A stretch of 64,000 nucleotides of DNA from Paenibacillus sp. sptzw28 (lineage in GTDB: Bacteria > Bacillota > Bacilli > Paenibacillales > Paenibacillaceae), in assembly GCF_019550795.1 (NCBI RefSeq), contig NZ_CP080545.1, positions 2,762,001 to 2,826,000 on the forward strand. The letters are read 5' to 3'. The stretch's first letter is position 1; the number at the start of each line of letters is the position of its first letter. This document shows positions 36,458-44,901 of this stretch, in pieces. A model generated the notes under the pieces. That model saw only the letters and a program-made list of their open reading frames with translations, was not told the DNA's origin and did no database searches. A program made the translations under genes and the position numbers.

Positions 36458-37651
36458 ATGGAAGGTTTAAGAAGATGGATAGCGAAAAGCGGCTTTGTGC
36501 TGGGTGCAATCGTGCTGATCCTGCTTTCGGCCTGCTCGCAGGGCGGTGGGACCGGTAATAAACCCGTCGAGACTTCAACGGCATCGGCAGGCAGCGATAA
36601 AAGCGCGGGGAATTCCGGCAACGCACCAGGAACCGGCGGTTCGGCGGTTGGCTTCTTATTTGTCGGCGCCAAGGACGATTACGGCTATAATCAAGCCGCT
36701 TACCTGGGCAGCGAAGGTGTAGCCAAGGCGTTTCCCGATATGAAAATACTTCGTTCCGAGAATGTTCCGGAAACCGCGGAAGCCGGGCGTGTAATGGAGG
36801 AAATGATCCGCCAGGGGGCTAAAATAATTTTTCCGACCTCGTACGGCCATCTCGACCCGGCGCTGGAAGTGGCGAAGAATCATCCGGATGTCGTCTTCTT
36901 CCACCAAGGCGGTCTAAAGACATCGGATAATCTCGGTACCTACTTCGGAACGATTTACGAGCCGGTCTACCTTGCAGGCATTGCGGCGGGGAAAATGTCC
37001 AAATCAGGCAAACTCGGCTATATTGTCTCGGTACCCATTCCGCAAGTGCTGCTTAACGTCAACGCATTCACGCTTGGCGCCCGTTCGGTAAATCCGAAGG
37101 CGACGACAACCGTTACATTCACAGGAAGCTGGTGCGATCCGGGCCAGCAAGCGAACGCTGCAAACAGCTTGATCGACAGCGGTGTGGATGTTCTAACTCA
37201 GCATCAGGACTGCACGAAAACCGTCATCGAGACGGCGGAACGCAGAGGCGTCATGACCGTCGGCTACCATGCGGATGCTTCCTCTCTCGCGCCCAAAGGC
37301 TGGATTGTCGGCTCGGTCTGGAATTGGTCTAAGCTCTACGAGGACATGGTAAAAACGGCTGTAGACGGCAAATTCAAGGGAAGCGTTTACGACGGGAAGT
37401 ACCGGGGCGGTTTAAAGGACGACATCGTGCAGCTTACCGCCTTTGGTGAAGCCGTGCCCGAGGATGTTCGCAAATACGTACTGGACAAAAAGCAGGAAAT
37501 ATTGAACGGCAAGCTGCACCCGTTTGCCGGACCTGTCAAAGATCAAAAGGGAAATGTGAAAATACCGGACAGATCGGTGCCGAAAGAGGACGATCTGGAA
37601 GCGACCAACTATCTTGTCGAAGGTGTTATCGGCAGCATTCCCGGCCAATAA
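36458..37651 (+). CDS. BMP-family substrate-binding lipoprotein
   Basis: The 397-residue protein has a lipobox LLSAC near residue 26, a Gly/Ser/Thr linker and then a type-1 periplasmic-binding fold of the Bmp/PnrA family: VGFLFVGAKDDYGYNQAAYLGSEG, HLDPALEVAKNHPDVVFFHQGG and LTQHQDCTKTVIETAERRG. It captures the ligand outside the membrane for the ABC permeases upstream. Family members bind nucleosides, purines or related rings; the exact ligand is unknown. ATG 36458 with GGGGAGGG 7 nt upstream is preferred to the TTG at 36452. Confidence 0.9.
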   Translation: MEGLRRWIAKSGFVLGAIVLILLSACSQGGGTGNKPVETSTASAGSDKSAGNSGNAPGTGGSAVGFLFVGAKDDYGYNQAAYLGSEGVAKAFPDMKILRSENVPETAEAGRVMEEMIRQGAKIIFPTSYGHLDPALEVAKNHPDVVFFHQGGLKTSDNLGTYFGTIYEPVYLAGIAAGKMSKSGKLGYIVSVPIPQVLLNVNAFTLGARSVNPKATTTVTFTGSWCDPGQQANAANSLIDSGVDVLTQHQDCTKTVIETAERRGVMTVGYHADASSLAPKGWIVGSVWNWSKLYEDMVKTAVDGKFKGSVYDGKYRGGLKDDIVQLTAFGEAVPEDVRKYVLDKKQEILNGKLHPFAGPVKDQKGNVKIPDRSVPKEDDLEATNYLVEGVIGSIPGQ

Positions 37652-37675
37652 GATGAGCCGTAATGACGAAATATT

Positions 37676-37716
37676 GCGGCGGCGGCCGGCATGGAACGGC
37701 TCGCCGCCTCTTCTTG
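37676..37716 (+). terminator. Possible attenuator or terminator between importer and hydrolase genes
   Basis: GGCGGCG (37678-37684) pairs with CGCCGCC (37702-37708), with inner GCCG/CGGC pairing, followed by TCTTCTT. The T tract is weak, so partial termination that favours the binding-protein transcript is more likely than full stop. Confidence 0.4.
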
Positions 37717-37744
37717 GAACGTTATTGAAAGGAAGGTGCAAACC

Positions 37745-38452
37745 ATGCCTACTGTGAATGCCGAACCTTACAATTGGCCTTATGACGGTTCGTTCTCTCC
37801 CGAGACGACCGCTCTTGTCATCATCGATATGCAGATTGATTTTTGCGGAGCCGGCGGCTATGTCGACCTTATGGGATATGACATTTCATTAACCGCGAGA
37901 GCGATAGCCCCCATTCGCTCGCTGCTGAATGAGGCGCGGGCGGTTCCGGGCTTTACGGTCATTCATACGCGTGAAGGCCATCGTCCGGACCTCTCGGATT
38001 TGCCGGCGAACAAAAGATGGCGGAGTGCCGGTATCGGCGCCGAAATCGGTTCGCCGGGTCCGCTCGGACGGATCCTGGTCCGGGGTGAAGCAGGCTGGGA
38101 TATTATCGATGAGTTGAAGCCGATGCCGAGCGAAATCGTGATTGACAAACCGGGAAAAGGTTGTTTCTATGCGACGGATTTGGATTTACTGCTGAGAACA
38201 CGCGGCATTCGGAATCTGATACTGACTGGTATTACGACCGATGTTTGCGTGCATACCACGATGCGCGAGGCCAACGACCGCGGCTATGAATGCGTCATTC
38301 TGGAAGATTGTACCGGCGCGACGGATAAGAATAATCACGATGCAGCGCTCCGGATGGTTACGATGCAGGGCGGCGTATTTGGTTCCGTATCGGATTCATT
38401 GAAGGTGATTGAAGCGATGAGGCAATGGACTATGGAGAAGACAGCAAATTAG
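37745..38452 (+). CDS. Isochorismatase-fold amidohydrolase 1 (biuret hydrolase-like)
   Basis: The 235-residue cysteine hydrolase has the triad Asp28 (IIDMQIDF), Lys135 (VIDKPGKGCF) and Cys168 (ITTDVCVHTTMREANDRG). The HTREGHRPDLSDLPANKRWRS-type segment and the triad spacing resemble biuret/triuret hydrolases and ureidoacrylate-type amidases in the superfamily (from memory of the family, not a search). It probably hydrolyses a carbamoyl or ureido bond. RBS AAGGAAGGTG precedes ATG 37745; an in-frame upstream start is rejected for lack of an RBS. It belongs with the BMP importer. Confidence 0.85.
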   Translation: MPTVNAEPYNWPYDGSFSPETTALVIIDMQIDFCGAGGYVDLMGYDISLTARAIAPIRSLLNEARAVPGFTVIHTREGHRPDLSDLPANKRWRSAGIGAEIGSPGPLGRILVRGEAGWDIIDELKPMPSEIVIDKPGKGCFYATDLDLLLRTRGIRNLILTGITTDVCVHTTMREANDRGYECVILEDCTGATDKNNHDAALRMVTMQGGVFGSVSDSLKVIEAMRQWTMEKTAN

Positions 38453-38471
38453 CGAAGGAGAGAGAAAACCG

Positions 38472-38942
38472 ATGAATCGGGACAGGGCAAATGCGACAAG
38501 CGTGAAAACAAGCGAGGCGATCGAGTGGGCTCCGATTACCGAGCACGTAGGTCTTTATCATAAGGAGATTGTAACGGCCGAGGAAGCCGATGCCCTTGGT
38601 ATCAGGGCGAGCTCGGTACTGTGGGAACGAATTAACGTCGGCGGCGCAGTGCTTCCGCATTATCATGACGTCGCGGAGATCATTCATATCACCGTAGGTA
38701 AAGTAAAGCTGCTATGTAATGGCCAGTGGCAATCCTACAAAGCGGGCGACACCTTCCATGTACCCGCAGGCGTCGTCCACTCGGTCCGCAACGATGATGT
38801 TCTTCCAACGGAACAGGTGAGCATCTTTCTGCCGGCTTCGGCTGACATTCCCCCCAACCGTTTTTTTGAAACGACAAAGGTGGACTGCGAGGGAATTGTT
38901 GCGAAAGAGTCTGAAGGTGCTGACGGAGGGTCGGTAAAGTGA
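38472..38942 (+). CDS. Cupin-domain protein
   Basis: The 156-residue single-cupin protein has motif 1 LPHYHDVAEIIHITVGKV (two His and a Glu as metal ligands) and motif 2 DTFHVPAGVVHSV with the third His. It could be a metal-dependent isomerase, a dioxygenase or a non-enzymatic sensor; the sequence does not decide. It sits between the two hydrolase genes and its stop overlaps the next GTG (GTGA), which ties it to the same pathway. Confidence 0.85.
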   Translation: MNRDRANATSVKTSEAIEWAPITEHVGLYHKEIVTAEEADALGIRASSVLWERINVGGAVLPHYHDVAEIIHITVGKVKLLCNGQWQSYKAGDTFHVPAGVVHSVRNDDVLPTEQVSIFLPASADIPPNRFFETTKVDCEGIVAKESEGADGGSVK

Positions 38943-39628
38943 GCGGCCCGGTACAAGGGGTGAGAAAATCGATCGACGCCGTTCCCTATACTTTCACATT
39001 CGAGCCTGCTCGCACGGCTCTGCTCGTGATTGATATGCAGAACGATTTCTGCGCCCCGGGCGGCTTCGGCGAGAGGCTAGGCAATGATATAGCCCCGGCG
39101 AGGGCCATCATTCCCCATATTGATGCCCTTCTCGGTAAATTCCGGATGCTGCGGCTGCCGGTCGTACATACACGGGAAGGTCATCTTCCCGATTTATCGG
39201 ACTGTCCGCCGAATAAGCTTGAGCGCAGCCGCAAAGGCGGGGCGGGGATCGGCAGCGAAGGGCCGATGGGCCGTCTGCTCATCCGCGGGGAGCGGGGTCA
39301 CGCTATCATCCCTGAACTAGCGCCGCTCCCCGGCGAATGGGTCATCGACAAGCCCGGAAAAGGCGCGTTTTGGCGCACGGATTTGGACGCATTGCTCCGG
39401 TCATTGGATATTCAATCTTTAATCGTGACAGGCGTCACGACCCATGTATGCGTTCATACAACAATCAGAGAGGCAAACGATCGCGGGTTTGATTGCCTGC
39501 TTGTGGAGGATGCGGCGGCAGCGTACGATCTGCGGGATCACGAGGCGGCGGTCCGAATGACGGTTCAGCAGGGGGGGATTTTCGGATTTGCCGCGTCGAC
39601 TAATAACGTACTTCATGGCTTGGCATAA
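38939..39628 (+). CDS. Isochorismatase-fold amidohydrolase 2 (biuret hydrolase-like)
   Basis: The 229-residue paralogue of the hydrolase at 37745-38452 has the triad Asp32 (VIDMQNDFC), Lys138 (VIDKPGKGAF) and Cys171 (TTHVCVHTT). It keeps the HTREGHLPDLSD segment but differs in the substrate-loop region (PPNKLERSRKGGAGIG) and the lid, so the two enzymes probably act on different steps or substrates. It starts at GTG 38939, overlapping the cupin stop. The PucR regulator follows 21 nt later. Confidence 0.85.
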   Translation: MSGPVQGVRKSIDAVPYTFTFEPARTALLVIDMQNDFCAPGGFGERLGNDIAPARAIIPHIDALLGKFRMLRLPVVHTREGHLPDLSDCPPNKLERSRKGGAGIGSEGPMGRLLIRGERGHAIIPELAPLPGEWVIDKPGKGAFWRTDLDALLRSLDIQSLIVTGVTTHVCVHTTIREANDRGFDCLLVEDAAAAYDLRDHEAAVRMTVQQGGIFGFAASTNNVLHGLA

Positions 39629-39649
39629 GCAGAGGAAGGTGGAGCGTTC

Positions 39650-41416
39650 ATGGCAGAAGTCATTAAGATCGGTTTGAAAGCTAACAAAACCAGGCGAAAT
39701 ATACGGGATGAAAACAAATCGGATATCGATTCCGCTCCGGGTTTGACACAAGAGCCGGCAGCCGGCATTATGCCTGACGCGCCTGTCTTTACCGTGGCGG
39801 AGCTGCTTGCGATGCCGCATTTTCACGAAGCGCGGCTGCTCGCCGGCAAATCCGGCTTGAAGAAGAGCGTCAGCCGGGTCAATGTAATGGAGGTGCCGGA
39901 TATTTTGAACTGGGTGCGCCCGGGTGAACTGCTTATGACGACCGGTTATCCGTTCCGCGATAAGCCGGATTTGTTCCGCCAGCTTATTCCGGACCTTGTC
40001 GAACGGGGCGTCTCCGCACTTGGAATAAAGACAAAGCGGTTCCTGGGCCGGATTCCGGAGGAAGCTGTTGAAGCTGCGGAGCGACACGGTCTTCCGCTCA
40101 TTGAGCTTCCGCCGGGCACAGTATTCTCCGATGTTGTCAGGGAAGTTATGGAGCGGGTTTTAGTGCATGAATCCACCCACCTGGTCATCCTTCAGAACCG
40201 AATACAAACCATGAGCCGTCTCCTTCTTGAAGGGGGCGGCCTGCATGCGTTTCTGGATATGCTGGAGCGGATGCTCGGAAACCCGGTAGCTGTTATACGC
40301 CCTGGAGAAGCATCTCGTTTCTCGGGAGCTATCAGAGGCCGGCCCGGCCCGGATGAAGCGGATTTTGAACACCTTTTAAGCTATGCCTCCATCGGTTCTA
40401 CCCAGGGACTTGGTTTTCGGTACCTCGATTCGCCAATGAATGATGAGAACGAACCGGTGAACGGGTCCTTCAAACGGCAGCCGATTAAAATGTATGCTGC
40501 GGATATCCCCATGCCGCGCAAACGTTCGGCGCTGCTCGTTCTGCTCGAACGAGGCAAAGATATCACGCCGGTCGACGCCTTGACGATTGACCGCATGAGC
40601 CCGCTGGCGGGGCTGGAATTAATGAACGCCGAAGCGGTAAGAGATGTGGAAGGAAAGTATGTAGAGCAGTTTACCGAGGACTGGCTTGCCGGAAAACTGC
40701 TTACGGCGGATGACGTGATGCTTCGTGCCGATGTTTGCGGCTGTAAGATCATCCCCGATATTCCGCTTCTGGCGGCGGTTGTCAGTTGGGATGGCGCTCC
40801 CAAACCGGTGGGCCATCTCCGTCAAATGGCCGGAGCGATCCGCAGCGAACGGTTTTATCGGCGGGAATTTGTATTAGCCGCTGTACATGAGAGTGAACTG
40901 ATCATCATCTTTCAGGCGAATCCGAAGGCTGATACCGCTTTCCTCACTGAACTCCGCGCCATTTGCGGTCCGTCGCTGCAATCGCTCTATATTGGCCGGA
41001 GCGGGTCCGGACCGGAGCATATTTCTACAAGCTTCGTTGAGGCAAAGCGAACCCGGCAGGCCGCCGATATATGCAGGCTGCGGAAGGAACTTGTTCACTA
41101 CGATGAGCTCGGCATTTACAGCATGCTGTATCTGATTCCGCGTGGCGAGGAGTGGGAGGCGGTCCTTGAGCGCTTCATAGACCCGCTTCTTGCCAGCGAT
41201 CGGAAGGGCGGACGCATGGTTGAGACGCTTCAAGCTTTTTTCCGCTGCAACGGCAATATGCGGCTGACTTCCGAAACGTTGTTTACGCATTATAATACGA
41301 TCGTTTATCGCCTGGAAAAAGCCAAACAGCTGCTCGGTGTCGATTTGGACGATCCCGAAGTACGGCTGCAGCTGCAGCTCGCTCTCAAAATGCATCAAAT
41401 GCGCAATGTCCCATAG
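39650..41416 (+). CDS. PucR family transcriptional regulator
   Basis: The 588-residue protein has the PucR N-terminal domain (about 42-170: VAELLAMPHFHEARLLAGKSGL, then LRPGEL-type VRPGELLMTTGYPF), a GGDEF-like central region (about 340-490) and a C-terminal PucR HTH (about 520-580: LQAFFRCNGNMRLTSETLFTHYNTIVYRLEK). PucR proteins control purine and allantoin degradation and other small-molecule uptake. A GGTGGAGCGTTC RBS precedes ATG 39650. Its place at the end of the importer-hydrolase operon suggests it senses the substrate and controls the operon. Confidence 0.9.
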   Translation: MAEVIKIGLKANKTRRNIRDENKSDIDSAPGLTQEPAAGIMPDAPVFTVAELLAMPHFHEARLLAGKSGLKKSVSRVNVMEVPDILNWVRPGELLMTTGYPFRDKPDLFRQLIPDLVERGVSALGIKTKRFLGRIPEEAVEAAERHGLPLIELPPGTVFSDVVREVMERVLVHESTHLVILQNRIQTMSRLLLEGGGLHAFLDMLERMLGNPVAVIRPGEASRFSGAIRGRPGPDEADFEHLLSYASIGSTQGLGFRYLDSPMNDENEPVNGSFKRQPIKMYAADIPMPRKRSALLVLLERGKDITPVDALTIDRMSPLAGLELMNAEAVRDVEGKYVEQFTEDWLAGKLLTADDVMLRADVCGCKIIPDIPLLAAVVSWDGAPKPVGHLRQMAGAIRSERFYRREFVLAAVHESELIIIFQANPKADTAFLTELRAICGPSLQSLYIGRSGSGPEHISTSFVEAKRTRQAADICRLRKELVHYDELGIYSMLYLIPRGEEWEAVLERFIDPLLASDRKGGRMVETLQAFFRCNGNMRLTSETLFTHYNTIVYRLEKAKQLLGVDLDDPEVRLQLQLALKMHQMRNVP

Positions 41417-41455
41417 CTGACGGCCTCGAAAACCGGCTTGTCCGGCCTGCTATTC

Positions 41456-41494
41456 AAAAAATCAGCCCTGCCGAACGGCAGGGCTGATTTTGGT
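41456..41494. terminator. Terminator after pucR
   Basis: A perfect stem AAAATCAGCCCTGCC / GGCAGGGCTGATTTT with loop GAAC. It ends the importer operon on the plus strand and, read on the minus strand, can end the tiny YjcZ-type gene. Confidence 0.95.
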
Positions 41495-41508
41495 TATAGT
41501 TTGTCAAC

Positions 41509-41646
41509 TTAGAATACGCCGGCACGAAGAATGATAACCAGCAAGATGTAGAGTACAAGAATGACGCCTGTGCTGGTCCAGAAGCCTGCGCCTATCGGTC
41601 CGCAGGGTCCGCAGCCTGCACCGCCTACGCCTGGTAGGTATCCCAC
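41509..41646 (-). CDS. YjcZ-type small sporulation protein 1 (45 aa)
   Basis: A GTG start at 41646, with AGGAGG 8 nt upstream, opens a 45-residue protein. It has the YjcZ layout: a Gly/Pro/Cys-rich N-terminus (GYLPGVGGAGCGPCGP) and one C-terminal helix (GVILVLYILLVIILRAGVF). Tiny proteins of this type are made in Bacillus and Paenibacillus mother cells and may be associated with the spore. A CATACATTA on the minus strand (41700-41708), 54 nt upstream, resembles a sporulation sigma -10 element, but no clear -35 is present. It is too short for ordinary gene calling and easily missed. Confidence 0.75.
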   Translation of the reverse strand: MGYLPGVGGAGCGPCGPIGAGFWTSTGVILVLYILLVIILRAGVF

Positions 41647-42077
41647 TGTGCATACCTCCTGAGTTCTTGATTTTATTTGTGATTGTCATATCACACTGTT
41701 AATGTATGACAAAGCTATTAATTAGATTGGACGTTTGTACCGGGTCCATATGTAATTGAGCATTACGCCCATCTGCAGTCGGCCGCGGTGCCCGCGGGGA
41801 TTCGCCTTCCGGATCATCAGCCCGTAAGCGCACGTCCGGCAAAGGAGCCATTAGGCGATCGTATATTATAATCGCGTCTTCCGAGGATCAATTGTCACGA
41901 ATTTGTCCGAACTTTCAAGGACAAGCAGTGGTTATAATTCAGGAGAATCGATTATAATGAAGGAAGAATTGGCTGTCGCGACTATGCAGGCGGCATGGAA
42001 GCGGCCCGGCAAAGTATGAAGGAAACTTCGTGCTTTCATATATTTGAAGTAAAGACTTAAATAAAGGGGTGTTAAAT
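41647..42077. other. Gene-poor interval
   Basis: About 430 nt. It contains the upstream region of the YjcZ-type gene, TATAAT hexamers at 41933-41938 and 41953-41958, and a 20-codon reading frame from ATG 41957 that I do not trust. I see no longer gene or RNA structure. Confidence 0.5.
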
Positions 42078-42278
42078 TTGACGGTTGACGATATCAGCAC
42101 GATTTCCGCAGACCTGTTCATCACAGGTGCAATATTTATACTGCTTATTTTCTCGCTGCTTAGCTTTGGGATTCTTAAGATGTTCCAACAGAAAAACCGC
42201 GCAGGCTGGTACAGCTTTGTAGGCGCAGTTCTGAGCGGGGTCGCATTCGGGCTCATCCTGAAACAATGGTTCCTGTAG
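42078..42278 (+). CDS. Small two-helix membrane protein (66 aa)
   Basis: The TTG at 42078 with AAAGGGGTG about 7 nt upstream starts a 66-residue protein; the GTG at 42069 overlaps the RBS and is less likely. It has two hydrophobic helices (about 11-31 and 43-61) separated by QQKNRAG. The family is not recognised. The product lies between two YjcZ-type genes on the opposite strand. A terminator follows immediately. Confidence 0.55.
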   Translation: MTVDDISTISADLFITGAIFILLIFSLLSFGILKMFQQKNRAGWYSFVGAVLSGVAFGLILKQWFL

Positions 42279-42302
42279 GGACGCATATTAATATTCGGAA
42301 GA

Positions 42303-42334
42303 GGAGTCGTCAATCTGACGGCTCTTTTTTTTTT
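42303..42334 (+). terminator. Rho-independent terminator
   Basis: GAGTCGTCA and TGACGGCTC form a stem with a 3-nt loop, followed by an unbroken run of T. It ends the small membrane-protein transcript. Confidence 0.9.
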
Positions 42335-42395
42335 AACCGTTTGGCGTAAAAAGATGAAGGACCACCCGGACTCTCATCCGGATGGTCAATGAAGA

Positions 42396-42485
42396 TTATA
42401 GAAACATAGCACGGCTAACGATGACGAGCAGAATGAAAAGAACCAAAATAACTCCTGCACTGGTAAAGCAGCCTGGATATGACAT
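42396..42485 (-). CDS. YjcZ-type small sporulation protein 2 (29 aa)
   Basis: ATG 42485 with AAAGGAGTGTGACG upstream encodes 29 residues. The N-terminus MSYPGCFTSAG is followed by one hydrophobic helix (VILVLFILLVIVSRAMF). The helix is close in sequence to that of the other YjcZ-type gene at 41509-41646 (both contain GVILVL and ILLVI), so they are probable paralogues. It is too short for ordinary gene calling, but the RBS, start and stop are all clean. A hairpin lies just beyond the stop (about 42361-42390). Confidence 0.65.
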   Translation of the reverse strand: MSYPGCFTSAGVILVLFILLVIVSRAMFL

Positions 42486-42740
42486 GTACGTCACACTCCT
42501 TTCAAATCAAAATGCTGGGCATAGCGCATGGAATTGTTTCGGGGGATAAGTTGAATCCTGGGGAAAGGCAGCGAAGACTATGCTTGTTTTGCTATGCCTC
42601 ACATTGTATGAATGCGGGGGGTGGGATGATTGTGCCGTTGTCCCTCCAATGAGATTGCCTACCTTCGTGTCGGGCAAATTTTTTTGTGTATTTCGCTGTT
42701 TTTTTTGTATATACATTATTTACTGCCTGTGATACCATGA

Positions 42741-42780
42741 AAACAAACACAAACAAAATAAAACAATAATAAACAAAGGT
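42741..42780 (+). promoter_or_regulatory. Four phased AAACAA repeats before the rhamnose operon
   Basis: AAACAA begins at 42741, 42751, 42761 and 42771, so the copies are exactly 10 bp apart on one face of the helix. The last copy overlaps the RBS (AAAGGTGATG) of the first gene. DeoR-family regulators often bind tandem direct repeats of this spacing, and a DeoR-type gene closes this operon, so this is a likely operator array. The 255 nt to the left (42486-42740) hold no gene; a promoter there could not be placed firmly. Confidence 0.6.
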
Positions 42781-42789
42781 GATGACAAA

Positions 42790-44859
42790 ATGGCGAAATC
42801 ACTGTGGGAATCACAGAAGGCGTCTGCGGTTGCAAGCGGCGTTGATGAACTTGTTTATCGTTCCAATTTGATCGGTACGGACCGTACAGTGTGCAACTGG
42901 GGCGGCGGTAACACTTCCATGAAGACTGTCGTTCAGGACTTCCGGGGCCGTGACGTGGAAGTGATGTATGTCAAAGGCAGCGGTTCCGATCTGGCCACGA
43001 TGAAAGCGCATAACTTTACTGCGCTTCGAATGGACGACATCCGCCCTTTGTTCGAGCGTGAAAGCATGACCGACGAGGATATGGTCTCTTACCTCGCGAA
43101 CTGCATGATCGACAGCAAGCATCCGCGCGCTTCAATCGAGACGCTGCTGCATGCATTTCTGCCCTTCAAGCATGTCGACCATACGCATCCCGATTCAATC
43201 ATCAGCCTCTGCTGCACGGATAATGGGCAGGCGCTGGCCAAGGAAATTTTCGGCGACCGTTTCGTCTGGGTCCCGTATGTCCGGCCAGGGTTTACTTTGT
43301 CCAAAATGATTGCCGAAGGCGTCCTCGCGAGCCCCAAAGCGGAACTGGTCCTAATGGAGAAGCACGGTCTTGTCACGTGGGGCGATACGTCTGAGGAATG
43401 CTATAACAAGACGCTGTCGATTATCAACGAGGCGGAGGACTACATCGAGAGCAAGGTGAACGAGCAGGCGCTGTTCGGCGGCGCGCGTTACAGCTCCCTT
43501 GATGCGGACAGAAGACGTGATCTCGCGGCGGCGGTAATGCCTGTGATCCGCGGAGCGGTCAGCGATTCGAAGTCCATGCTCGTCACGTTCGATGATGAAG
43601 CGGATGTGCTGACCTTTGTTAACGGCCGGGATGCTTCTGTGCTCTCGCAGGTCGGCGCCGCATGCCCTGATCATCTTGTCCATACGAAGATGGTTCCGCT
43701 TTATATCGATTGGGATCCTGCGGCGGGAACGGCGGAGACTCTTACGCTCAGAGTGAAAGAAGGAATAGCGAAGTTCAAAGCGGAGTATGCGGATTATTTC
43801 GAACGGAACAAGCACGAAGGAGACGTCATGTTCGAAGCCGCGCCCCGCGTTATACTTATCCCGGGAGTTGGAATGTTCAACACCGGCAAATCCCGCGCTT
43901 TGGCGCAAGTCAGCGGTGCGCTGTATCACCGCGCTATCGCGGTTATGCGCGGCGCAACGACACTCGGATCATTCGTTTCGCTAAGCGAGAACGAATCGTA
44001 CAACGTCGAATATTGGCCGCTTGAGCTGTATAAGCTGACGCTCGCTCCGGCTGAAGCGGAATTTTCCCGTAAGGTAGCCTTTATAACCGGCGGAGCGGGA
44101 GGAATAGGCAGTGCCACGGCACGCCGGCTTGTGGCGGAAGGCGCTCATGTCGTGCTCGCGGATCTTAATCTCGAAGGCGCGCAGCAGGTTGCCGGCGAGA
44201 TCAACGGGAAATTCGGCGAAGGCCGCGCGCTTGCCGTTAAAATGGATGTAACGAGCGAAGAGCAGGTGCTCGGCGCTTTCGCGGAAGCCGCTATTTACTA
44301 TGGAGGTGTTGACATTCTCGTCAACAATGCCGGACTTGCAACCTCCAGTCCCTTTGAGGAGACATCACTTAAAGAATGGAATCTCAATATAAATGTGCTT
44401 GCAACCGGCTATTTCCTTGTAGCGCGTGAAGCCTTTAAATTGATGAAGTCGCAGGGTACGGGCGGCAATATGGTATTCATCGGCTCCAAAAATTCGGTTT
44501 ACGCCGGTAAGAACGCGTCTGCTTACAGCGCGGCGAAAGCGCTCGAAGCGCATTTGGCACGCTGCATAGCGGCAGAAGGCGGCGCGGACGGCATTCGTGT
44601 CAATACGGTCCTGCCCGATGCCATCCTGCAGGGCTCGGCGATCTGGAATTCGAACTGGCGCAATGAACGCGCCGCCGCTTACGGCATCGAGCCGGATCAA
44701 TTGGAAGAATACTACCGCAAGCGCACGACACTGCTCGTTAACATCTATCCGTCCGATATTGCCGAGGGCGTAGCCTTCTTCGCTTCTTCCAAATCCGCAA
44801 AGACGACCGGCTGCATGCTTACGATCGACGGCGGCGTTCCGGCGGCATTTACGCGATAA
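42790..44859 (+). CDS. rhaEW: Bifunctional rhamnulose-1-phosphate aldolase / lactaldehyde dehydrogenase (RhaEW/YuxG)
   Basis: The 689-residue fusion protein has an N-terminal class II aldolase domain (about 15-250; zinc His in HVDHTHPDS, WGGGNTSMK, MEKHGLVTWG) and a C-terminal short-chain dehydrogenase (about 425-685; Rossmann TGGAGGIGSATARRL, NNAG, Tyr-x-x-x-Lys in AYSAAKA). It splits L-rhamnulose-1-phosphate to DHAP and L-lactaldehyde and oxidises or reduces the aldehyde. This fused form is known in B. subtilis (YuxG). It is the first gene of the rhamnose operon. Confidence 0.95.
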   Translation: MAKSLWESQKASAVASGVDELVYRSNLIGTDRTVCNWGGGNTSMKTVVQDFRGRDVEVMYVKGSGSDLATMKAHNFTALRMDDIRPLFERESMTDEDMVSYLANCMIDSKHPRASIETLLHAFLPFKHVDHTHPDSIISLCCTDNGQALAKEIFGDRFVWVPYVRPGFTLSKMIAEGVLASPKAELVLMEKHGLVTWGDTSEECYNKTLSIINEAEDYIESKVNEQALFGGARYSSLDADRRRDLAAAVMPVIRGAVSDSKSMLVTFDDEADVLTFVNGRDASVLSQVGAACPDHLVHTKMVPLYIDWDPAAGTAETLTLRVKEGIAKFKAEYADYFERNKHEGDVMFEAAPRVILIPGVGMFNTGKSRALAQVSGALYHRAIAVMRGATTLGSFVSLSENESYNVEYWPLELYKLTLAPAEAEFSRKVAFITGGAGGIGSATARRLVAEGAHVVLADLNLEGAQQVAGEINGKFGEGRALAVKMDVTSEEQVLGAFAEAAIYYGGVDILVNNAGLATSSPFEETSLKEWNLNINVLATGYFLVAREAFKLMKSQGTGGNMVFIGSKNSVYAGKNASAYSAAKALEAHLARCIAAEGGADGIRVNTVLPDAILQGSAIWNSNWRNERAAAYGIEPDQLEEYYRKRTTLLVNIYPSDIAEGVAFFASSKSAKTTGCMLTIDGGVPAAFTR

Positions 44860-44901
44860 TACATTTACTTATCATTCAGCTGTTATAGGAGGAGAGCCCT
44901 C

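Noticed and set aside
41957..42019. 20-codon frame MKEELAVATMQ... as a leader peptide
   Set aside because: RBS spacing is poor and nothing downstream suggests attenuation.
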